The position numbers were made by a program, and so were the translations under genes. The notes under the pieces are model-generated. The model saw only the letters and a list, made by a program, of their open reading frames with translations, had not been told where the DNA came from and made no database searches. This document shows, in pieces, positions 11,420-17,335 of a stretch of DNA of 17,335 bases. This DNA is from Planctomycetaceae bacterium UBA4732 (GTDB taxonomy: Bacteria; Planctomycetota; Planctomycetia; Gemmatales; Gemmataceae): positions 8,656 through 25,990 of the forward strand of contig DHJA01000149.1 of the NCBI GenBank assembly GCA_002404095.1, written 5' to 3'. The first letter of the stretch is position 1; the number at the start of each line of letters is the position of its first letter.

Positions 11420-13408
11420 ATGCCGCCTATCCGCCCGCCGCAGGCGCGGACGGGCCTGCTCTTATGTTTCGGCCTCCTCGTCGTCGGCTGTGCCGGCGTC
11501 GCCGTCCGTAGGGCGGACAAGGCGCCCGACCTGCTCGACGCTTGGAAATCCAGCGTCCTCGCCGGCGACCAACTGTCGCCGCGCACTCTCCAGACGCTGC
11601 GCCGCAGCGATCTCGACGACGCCTACCGCGACCACCCCGCCGAAGCCACGGCCCAACTTCACGCCCTCGCACTTATAGACCCGCAACCCGATCTGTTGTT
11701 TGCCTTGGCGGAGATGAGCTATCTCCAAGGACGGCAAGCCGAAAAGTGGGCCTGCGACAACGCCGTCGGCCATTATTACCTCAGCGCCGGCTACGCCTAC
11801 TTCTACCTCTTCGCGTGCGCCGGCCAATCGCCGAACGCCGCGGTTTCCGAATGCGGCGCCGCCACGCTGGCGCCGTCCGACCCCTTCGACCCGCGCTTCC
11901 GCCTGGCCTGCGACCTCTATAACGCCAGCTTGGCTAAGTGCGTCGCCGCGGCCCAGCGCGTGGGCCGGCTCGACCCGCGCCACGAGTTGCGCCTTCCCAC
12001 CGGCAATGGCGGCGCCTTCACGCTGTCCGTGATCCACACCGGCTTCCTCTGGAAGCCGGAGGAGTTTGGGCCGCTGCTGCCTTGCGACGATTACAAGGTC
12101 GAAGGTTTGCGAAACCAGAACCATGCTTACGGCCTTGGCGTGCCGCTGATCGCCACGCGCGCCGAAGACGCACCCGCGCCCGAACACAATTACTATCCCA
12201 AACAGGTCAGTTTTCCCGCCACCGCCTTCTTCCGCTTCGACGGCGGCTTGGCCGAGTTGGGCGAACATCGCACCGGCCAGCTGGAACTTTACAACCCCCT
12301 CACCATTCAGGCGATTGTGGTGCGCGGTCGGTCGGTGCCGCTGGAAACCGACCTGACAACGCCGCTGGCCTACTATTTGGCCAACGCCAAGCTGCACGGC
12401 CTGGAGTACCTCGCTTTCCTGCGCGGCGACTACCTCAACGGCCGCTCCGGCATCCACATGCTCGAACCCTATCAGCCGGGCAAGATTCCCGTGGTGTTGG
12501 TTCACGGCCTGCTGTCGTCGCCGTTGACCTGGGCGCCGGTTTTCAACGAACTTCAAGCCGATCCAGAGCTGCGCAAACGCTTCCAGTTTCTCGTCACCTT
12601 CTATCCGACCGGCAACCCGTACATCGCCACGGCCGCCGACCTGCGCCGCGACCTCGACAAATTCCGAAATGACATCGACCCGGAGCATAAGGACGCCGCC
12701 CTGGATAATATGGTATTTATCGGACACAGCATGGGCGGATTGATCTCGAAGCTGCTAACGGTTGACAGCGGCGACGATTTTTGGCGGCAAGTGGACAACC
12801 GGCCGTTCGGCGATCTGACGCTGCGGCCGGAGACGCGTACCGAGTTGCAGCGCATCTACTACTTCAAGCGCGAGTCGTGCGTCCGGCGCGTGATCTTCCT
12901 GGGCACACCGCATCACGGCTCGTTGCTCAGTCCGTCGCCGCTGGGCCGGCTGACCGACGACCTGGTGCGCTTGCCGAAAAACCTGGTGGATGCGGCCAAG
13001 GACGTGGCGGCCGAGAACCCTGGCCAGCCGGTGATACAAGCGTTTCAGCGCGTGTCAACGAGCGTGGACCTGCTCGCCCCGAACGCGCCGGCGTTGGAAC
13101 TGTTGGCGTCGCGGCCGCACCCCACCGGCGTACATTACCATTCGATTGTTGGCGTACTGCCGCCGTCGAAACGGCCGTTCCTGGAACGCTTGCTGCCTGG
13201 AGCGTCCGAGCAGGGCGACGGGATCGTACCGTACACGAGCGCCCATCTGGACGACGCGGAATCCGAACTGATCGTGCCGGCCGACCACTTCCATGTCCAT
13301 CAGCACCCATTGGCGGTGTTGGAAATCCGGCGGATTCTGATGGAACATGCGAAAGAGGCCGACGGCGCCGGTGAGATAATTCCCGTCAAGTATTCCGAAC
13401 AACACTAG
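11420..13408 (+). CDS. Lipoprotein alpha/beta hydrolase (lipase/esterase-like)
   Basis: A 662-aa envelope lipoprotein. ATG 11420 (GAGGGA about 8 nt upstream) gives a signal peptide ending in LLVVGC, so Cys24 should be lipidated; the frame is open 24 codons further but that part is not signal-like. Residues 25 to about 350 form a large N-terminal region of unknown fold with four Cys between about 112 and 165. The hydrolase domain then begins with PVVLVHGLLSSPLTW (oxyanion region, near 360). The nucleophile elbow is GHSMGG with Ser437, the acid is probably Asp600 in GASEQGDGIVPY, and the base is one of the His in ADHFHVHQHP (623-629). LGTPHHGS near 500 is also typical of PGAP1/lipase-like hydrolases. 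It probably acts on lipids or esters at the outer membrane; the substrate is not known. Confidence 0.85.
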   Translation: MPPIRPPQARTGLLLCFGLLVVGCAGVAVRRADKAPDLLDAWKSSVLAGDQLSPRTLQTLRRSDLDDAYRDHPAEATAQLHALALIDPQPDLLFALAEMSYLQGRQAEKWACDNAVGHYYLSAGYAYFYLFACAGQSPNAAVSECGAATLAPSDPFDPRFRLACDLYNASLAKCVAAAQRVGRLDPRHELRLPTGNGGAFTLSVIHTGFLWKPEEFGPLLPCDDYKVEGLRNQNHAYGLGVPLIATRAEDAPAPEHNYYPKQVSFPATAFFRFDGGLAELGEHRTGQLELYNPLTIQAIVVRGRSVPLETDLTTPLAYYLANAKLHGLEYLAFLRGDYLNGRSGIHMLEPYQPGKIPVVLVHGLLSSPLTWAPVFNELQADPELRKRFQFLVTFYPTGNPYIATAADLRRDLDKFRNDIDPEHKDAALDNMVFIGHSMGGLISKLLTVDSGDDFWRQVDNRPFGDLTLRPETRTELQRIYYFKRESCVRRVIFLGTPHHGSLLSPSPLGRLTDDLVRLPKNLVDAAKDVAAENPGQPVIQAFQRVSTSVDLLAPNAPALELLASRPHPTGVHYHSIVGVLPPSKRPFLERLLPGASEQGDGIVPYTSAHLDDAESELIVPADHFHVHQHPLAVLEIRRILMEHAKEADGAGEIIPVKYSEQH

Positions 13409-13467
13409 GCCGCTAAATGTAGGCGTCGAATTTTCGCTCGCGCCTGAGGCAAAGGGAGCGGGATTGG

Positions 13468-13497
13468 TTGACAAACAGTGTTTTTGTCCGGTATGCT
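13468..13497 (+). promoter_or_regulatory. Sigma70-type promoter of the desaturase gene
   Basis: TTGACA at 13468-13473 and TATGCT at 13492-13497 are 18 bp apart. Transcription would begin near 13504, giving a leader of about 64 nt before the desaturase ATG. Confidence 0.6.
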
Positions 13498-13567
13498 CAC
13501 ATTAGTGAAACGGCCAACTGTTCTCACCACCGCTCTACGTCCCTGTCTTTGAAAAAAAAGCCACACC

Positions 13568-14410
13568 ATGACGAGCGTCTTGAGTCCTGACAATCCTGAA
13601 CTGCTGGCGGGCATTTATCAGCTCTACCGGGATTTCTTCGATCTCGCTGAGCGTAAACGCCGCTGGTCGTTGACCGACGACATCCCCTGGGACCAGTGCA
13701 ACCGCGGCATCGACCCTGCCATCGCCGATGTGGTCGAATCGTTCTGCGCCGTGGAGTTGTACCTGCCCGACTACGTCGCCAAGGCGTTGCCGATGATCCG
13801 GGCCAACAAGGGCTGGGCCTGGTTCCACGCCAACTGGGGTTATGAGGAGTCCAAGCACTCCCTGGCCCTGGGCGATTGGCTGCTCCGCTCCGGGATGCGG
13901 AGCGAGGAGCAGATGGCCGACCTTGAGGGGCAGGTGTTCGCCCACGAGTGGAATCTGCCGCACGACAGCCCGTCCGGCATGCTCATCTACGCGATGGTGC
14001 AGGAGTTGGCGACCTGGGTCCACTATCGCAACCTCCGCCGACGGGTGGACGAACTCGGCGACCCGGCCCTGTCCGGCTTGCTCGGGCTGATTACCGTGGA
14101 CGAGCGGGCGCACCACGCCTTCTACCGGAGCGTCGTCCAGATGTTCCTAAGGTTGGACCGTCAGGAAACCCTGGAACAGTTGCGGCGGGTGTTGCTAACG
14201 TTTTCGATGCCGGCCGTCCACATGCTGGCCGACGGCCGGCGGCGGATGGAAGCGATCAAGCGGCTGGACATATTCGACGAAGACATTTTCCTGCACGAAG
14301 TCTATCAGCCGATTTTGACTGTACTCGGCGTGAACCACCAGGAACTGCGTCATAAGAGGACCGTACGGAAGTCCGCGCCGGCCGCCGCCAGCGGCCCGTT
14401 GCCGAGTTAG
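13568..14410 (+). CDS. Acyl-ACP desaturase (soluble diiron type)
   Basis: A 280-aa member of the fatty-acid desaturase type 2 family (stearoyl-ACP desaturase/DesA-like), which introduces a double bond into acyl chains carried on ACP using a diiron centre, O2 and ferredoxin. The iron-ligand set is visible: Glu63 in AVELYLPDY, EESKH at 93-97, Glu146 in MVQELATW, and DERAHH at 178-183, matching the family's E, ExxH, E and ExxH pattern. The protein is shorter than plant enzymes (about 360 aa mature) but close to bacterial ones. No Shine-Dalgarno is evident before ATG 13568. It is monocistronic, with a good promoter upstream. The regiospecificity of desaturation cannot be told from sequence alone. 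Confidence 0.88.
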   Translation: MTSVLSPDNPELLAGIYQLYRDFFDLAERKRRWSLTDDIPWDQCNRGIDPAIADVVESFCAVELYLPDYVAKALPMIRANKGWAWFHANWGYEESKHSLALGDWLLRSGMRSEEQMADLEGQVFAHEWNLPHDSPSGMLIYAMVQELATWVHYRNLRRRVDELGDPALSGLLGLITVDERAHHAFYRSVVQMFLRLDRQETLEQLRRVLLTFSMPAVHMLADGRRRMEAIKRLDIFDEDIFLHEVYQPILTVLGVNHQELRHKRTVRKSAPAAASGPLPS

Positions 14411-14541
14411 TAAATCAGGACACGGCTTCCCTGACGTGCCGTTCCCCCGTCGTTGTCCGGCGGACTGGCCTGTTCTGTTGTCCCCTTCACTCCGTCTCAT
14501 ACGCCCAATTCGGCAACTCATCACTTGCGGAATCAAATCGG

Positions 14542-14577
14542 TTGGACTGTTGCATAATCGTTGTATAATATACAACG
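14542..14577 (+). promoter_or_regulatory. Promoter with palindromic operator for the Gp49/XRE toxin-antitoxin pair
   Basis: TTGGAC (14542-14547), a 16-bp spacer and a perfect TATAAT (14564-14569) form a strong promoter. A perfect inverted repeat CGTTGTAT-AAT-ATACAACG (14559-14577) covers the -10 box. This is the expected position for autorepression by the downstream XRE antitoxin or toxin-antitoxin complex. Confidence 0.75.
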
Positions 14578-14606
14578 AACAAAGGATGTTTTCGGAGGCA
14601 GACCTC

Positions 14607-15035
14607 ATGGCGATGCAGCCGAAACGGAAGGCCGTCAAGGTAGGAGTCAAGGAAGGCGGCGGCGAACCGCCCGGTTACAAGTGGAACGTCGAAATCCTGG
14701 ATCAGGCGTTTGAGGAGGCGATGGGTTTTTTGGACGAAGCTCAGTATGCACATCTGGCGAACCAAGTTAGGGAATTGGCAGGCCAGGACGACCCAACGCA
14801 CAGCGACGCCATCGACATTCGTCCTATTGAAGACTTTCACGAGATTCGTGACAAAGGCGGCGTCCTGCGGAAACTTAATGTCCGCGTGTTTTACATGGTC
14901 CACAAGCCCGCGCGTGCCGTCGTGATCCTCGGAGCGATCAAGAAAGAAAATAACGGGCCAACTCCCACGGGAGATCGTATCCGCATGAGGCGTCGTCGGC
15001 GCCTTTACTTGGAGAGCCATCAAGCTGATTACTAA
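14607..15035 (+). CDS. Toxin of RelE superfamily, phage Gp49/HigB-like
   Basis: A 142-aa protein. After a basic N-terminus, the RelE-fold core reads IDIRPIEDFHEIRDKGGVLR, KLNVRVFYMVHKPARAVVIL and GAIKKENNGPTP, with a very basic RMRRRRRLYLE end. This matches the Gp49/HigB group, whose members cleave mRNA and are usually encoded before an XRE antitoxin, as here. I chose ATG 14607 because GGAGG lies 8 nt upstream; an ATG at 14586 has its AAGG too close. The antitoxin gene starts 55 bp later. The N-terminal approximately 30 residues are longer than in typical HigB. Expression should be autoregulated through the palindrome over the -10 box. Confidence 0.75.
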   Translation: MAMQPKRKAVKVGVKEGGGEPPGYKWNVEILDQAFEEAMGFLDEAQYAHLANQVRELAGQDDPTHSDAIDIRPIEDFHEIRDKGGVLRKLNVRVFYMVHKPARAVVILGAIKKENNGPTPTGDRIRMRRRRRLYLESHQADY

Positions 15036-15090
15036 GTACACGCGACTTGAAGGCTACGGAATATCTGTGACAAGGCGAAACGAGGGAACC

Positions 15091-15567
15091 ATGGTCAGCA
15101 ATGAAATGAAGACCTATGGCCGTTTACGACCCGAAGTAAAGTCGGGCGTTCTGGCCCTCTCGATCTTGATCGACCGCATTGGTTCGTTGCCCAAGGGAGA
15201 CCGCGCTGACCTGTTTGAGTTGCTACAGGAGTGGAGCAAAACGGATGAAGTAGAGGAAAAGGACAGTCTTCATAGGGCGATGGAGGAGATTCTCGCTCAA
15301 ATTCCGGTTTCCGTTAGGAGCCTGCCGGCGGCAAGCGAGTCGCCCGACGCGCTTAGGTCTTGGGCTGAGCACGTCGGCGGTAAGATCAAGCAGCTAAGGG
15401 CCGAAGCGGAAATGAGTCAACAGCAGCTGGCGGAGAAGGCGGGATTGCCTCAAAGCCACATTAGCCGGATAGAAAATGCGCAACATAGCGCAACGCATAG
15501 GACTCTGCAGAAGATCGCCAGGGCGCTCGGCGTTAAGGCCAGCAAGATTGACCCCAATGCGGACTGA
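15091..15567 (+). CDS. XRE-family antitoxin with N-terminal extension
   Basis: A 158-aa protein. The C-terminal third holds a Cro/CI-type HTH: IKQLRAEAEMSQQQLAEKAG, LPQSHISRIENAQHSATHRT and LQKIARALGV. The N-terminal 90 residues are acidic and helical (PEVKSGVLALSILIDRIGSL, then DLFELLQEWSKTDEVEEKDS) and may hold the toxin-binding part. ATG 15091 is preceded by GAGGGA; an upstream GTG at 15067 would add eight residues. It lies directly after the Gp49/HigB-like toxin and is its likely antitoxin and repressor. Most HigA-type antitoxins are about 100 aa with the HTH nearer the N-terminus, so this arrangement is somewhat unusual. Confidence 0.8.
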   Translation: MVSNEMKTYGRLRPEVKSGVLALSILIDRIGSLPKGDRADLFELLQEWSKTDEVEEKDSLHRAMEEILAQIPVSVRSLPAASESPDALRSWAEHVGGKIKQLRAEAEMSQQQLAEKAGLPQSHISRIENAQHSATHRTLQKIARALGVKASKIDPNAD

Positions 15568-15655
15568 CCGCCAGGATGGCGAAATCCCAGACCTCTTGGA
15601 CGAACGGGGCGTGTTCCTATCTTCGTAATCACCGCGTATTGAGAGGGGATATCCG

Positions 15656-15913
15656 ATGCTTACACCTGCGGAAGACAAGCGAACCGCCGCTCGGCGAGTG
15701 CTGGATGAGCAGATCGCCGCAGAGGCGCCTCTGGCGCCTCTTGACTTACCCGCCGACGCCCCCTTCTTGCCCGTGGAATCTTACCTTGGTCCGCGCCGCC
15801 GTCCGCTGGCTGTGGCAGGCGTCGTGGAGAACGGTTTGATTCGACTGCTCGATCCGGCGGTAAAGCTGCCGGAACATTCGCGGGTCATTATTGTGACGAC
15901 CGAGGGAACGTGA
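15656..15913 (+). CDS. Small antitoxin-like hypothetical protein (85 aa)
   Basis: An 85-aa protein with GAGAGGGG just before ATG 15656. The C-terminal part reads VAGVVENGLIRLLDPAVKLP and EHSRVIIVTTEGT, a short beta-strand motif (V-x-N-G-x-I-x-L-x-D, then L-P-E-x-x-x-V-x-V) found in small antitoxin-like families such as the AF2212/DUF104 type. The N-terminal half is Ala/Arg-rich and helical. No PIN or other toxin gene follows: the next gene is metH on the opposite strand, ending 18 bp away. It is probably an orphan antitoxin or a small regulatory protein. Confidence 0.55.
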   Translation: MLTPAEDKRTAARRVLDEQIAAEAPLAPLDLPADAPFLPVESYLGPRRRPLAVAGVVENGLIRLLDPAVKLPEHSRVIIVTTEGT

Positions 15914-15931
15914 CTAAATGCGCCTGAGCAT

Positions 15932-17335
15932 TCACTCCGCCTCATACGACAAATTCGGCGCCAGCCAGCGTTCCACCTCGGCGCGCGGCATTTTCTTCCG
16001 CCGGGCGTAGTCCTCGACTTGATCGCGCGTCACCAAGTCCACCGCGAAATACGTCGCCTCCGGGTGCGCGAAATAGAGGCCGCTCACCGACGCCGCCGGC
16101 GTCATCGCGTAACTCTCGGTGAGCCGGATGCCGGCAGACTCCTCCACATTGAGCAAGCGCCATAACGTCGCCTTCTCCGTATGGTCCGGGCACGACGGAT
16201 AGCCGGCCGCCGGGCGGATGCCCTGATATTTCTCCCCTATCATGTCCTCTTTTGTTAAATGTTCGTCGCGGCCGTAGCCCCAGTCGCGGCGGGCGCGGGC
16301 GTGCAGCAATTCCGCGAACGCCTCCGCTAGCCGATCCGCCAACGCCTTTGTCATAATGCCGTTGTAGTCGTCGTGGTCCGCCTCGAACGTCGCCGCCAGC
16401 TCTTCCGCGCCGACGCCGGCCGTCACCGCGAACGCGCCCAGATAGTCGGCCAGACCGCTCTCCACCGGCGCCAGGTAGTCCGCCAGGCTGCGAAATGAGG
16501 TCTGGCCCTCGCGCTCCCACTGTTGCCGCAACATCGGAAAACGCAATCGCTCCGTCGTTCGCGTTTCGTCCGTAAAAACCACAACATCGTCGCCGTCGCT
16601 GTTGGCGGGGTAGAAGCCGTAGACCGCGTTCGCTTTCACCAATCCGTCGGACACGATTTTTTGCAGTAGCCGTTCGGCGTCGCCGAACAACCTTCGCGCC
16701 TCGACGCCGACCTTGGCGTCTGCAAGGATTTGCGGGTATTTGCCAGACAATTCCCACGCCATGAAGAACGGCGACCAGTCGAGGTATTCGGCGATCTCCT
16801 TTAGCGGAAAATCGCGCAACGCACACTCGCCCAGGAACGACGGTTTGGCGATCTGTCCTTCCTTCCAGTCGATGCGAAAGCGCCGTTTCACCGCCTCCCC
16901 ATAGGGGACGAGCTTGCGTTGCCGCCGTTTGGCGAACGCCTCGCGCTCCTTTTGCTGAAAGACGCGGTTGTCGCGGTCGAGCGCCTCGCGTCCCTCCGGC
17001 CGCGTCAGCTTTTCCACCACGCCCACGCTGCGCGACGCATCTTTCACATGCACTACCGAGCCGTGGTAGGCCGGCGCGATGCGTACCGCCGTATGCTTGG
17101 CGCTGGTCGTGGCGCCGCCGATCAGCAGCGGCATGGTAAACTTCTCGCGCTCCATCTCCTTCGCCACGTGGACCATCTCATCCAAAGACGGAGTAATAAG
17201 ACCCGATAAACCGATCATGTCCACCTGATGCTCGCGCGCCTGCGACAGAATCTTATCGCTCGGCGTCATCACGCCGAGGTCGATCACCTCGAAGTCGTTG
17301 CAGGCCAGCACCACGCCGACGATGTTCTTGCCGAT
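15932..17335 (-). CDS. metH: Cobalamin-dependent methionine synthase, C-terminal part (5' end off window)
   Basis: The last 467 codons of MetH, which methylates homocysteine using methylcobalamin. The window edge begins inside the cobalamin-binding domain at IGKNIVG, just after the D-x-H-x-x-G box whose His ligates cobalt and which lies outside the window. The B12 domain continues with [14 protein letters not shown] and LLIGGATTS. The AdoMet reactivation domain follows, with the [20 protein letters not shown]-binding motif and [20 protein letters not shown], and ends at [16 protein letters not shown]. The homocysteine and folate domains must lie to the right. The frame is open throughout, so the visible part is intact. 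Confidence 0.97.
   Translation of the reverse strand: MGKNIVGVVLACNDFEVIDLGVMTPSDKILSQAREHQVDMIGLSGLITPSLDEMVHVAKEMEREKFTMPLLIGGATTSAKHTAVRIAPAYHGSVVHVKDASRSVGVVEKLTRPEGREALDRDNRVFQQKEREAFAKRRQRKLVPYGEAVKRRFRIDWKEGQIAKPSFLGECALRDFPLKEIAEYLDWSPFFMAWELSGKYPQILADAKVGVEARRLFGDAERLLQKIVSDGLVKANAVYGFYPANSDGDDVVVFTDETRTTERLRFPMLRQQWEREGQTSFRSLADYLAPVESGLADYLGAFAVTAGVGAEELAATFEADHDDYNGIMTKALADRLAEAFAELLHARARRDWGYGRDEHLTKEDMIGEKYQGIRPAAGYPSCPDHTEKATLWRLLNVEESAGIRLTESYAMTPAASVSGLYFAHPEATYFAVDLVTRDQVEDYARRKKMPRAEVERWLAPNLSYEAE

Noticed and set aside
11462..12727. 421-codon open frame on the minus strand inside the hydrolase gene
   Set aside because: It is a shadow of the lipoprotein hydrolase, whose plus-strand frame carries the lipobox and catalytic motifs.

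Overview
The window looks like chromosome of a GC-rich bacterium of the phylum Planctomycetota. This is inferred from the gene styles (RecN with a DEIDANVGG Walker B, a large lipoprotein alpha/beta hydrolase, an acyl-ACP desaturase), the REP-like CACGGCTG/CAGCCGTG hairpins, frequent small toxin-antitoxin modules and weak Shine-Dalgarno use on housekeeping genes. No rRNA or tRNA gene was seen. The window splits into an accessory half (about 880-8520) and a mostly housekeeping half (about 8800-17335).

Left edge (1-879): a REP-like repeat, then a molybdate/sulfate-type ABC permease without its ATPase. From 942 to about 2480 everything reads on the minus strand and has the texture of a small-cassette region: a YefM-YoeB toxin-antitoxin pair with TGTACA operators and a possible 40-residue ribbon-helix-helix peptide upstream; an 80-residue conserved hypothetical; a companion gene broken by one stop codon; a 73-bp attC-like site; and the C-terminal part of a ParE/RelE-fold toxin cut by an IS630-family remnant (about 2481-3236).

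Centre (about 3224-8520): a minus-strand integrated element. In transcription order it holds an unknown 132-aa protein, an unknown 277-aa protein with a structured leader, an excisionase-like HTH protein, a helicase-like AAA+ ATPase, a 313-bp repeat-rich intergenic region, a CHC2 zinc-finger primase-like gene with two frameshifts, a CCCH 'HGG' phage-type gene split by an in-frame TAG, and a small membrane protein. The primase-like and helicase-like genes flank a nested inverted repeat with an AT-rich core and CCTAAC direct repeats, which resembles an origin or control region. A 111-bp MITE/REPIN flanked by TAA has inserted into one arm of that inverted repeat. No integrase, terminase or capsid gene is visible, and several genes are broken, so the element is probably a decaying satellite or genomic island. 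Its right border lies near 8520, where the sequence changes abruptly into the 3' end of an amidohydrolase gene.

Right half: a four-helix membrane protein; recN (DNA repair); a lipoprotein alpha/beta hydrolase; a soluble diiron acyl-ACP desaturase with a good promoter; a Gp49/HigB-like toxin with an XRE antitoxin, whose promoter carries a perfect 19-bp palindrome over the -10 box; an orphan antitoxin-like 85-aa gene; and the C-terminal half of metH (cobalamin-dependent methionine synthase) running off the right edge on the minus strand.

Most distinctive signals: the interrupted nested inverted repeat between the primase-like and helicase-like genes; an H-type pseudoknot that would sequester the Shine-Dalgarno of the 277-aa gene; and the attC-like cassette structure in which stop codons lie inside the GCCTAAC box.
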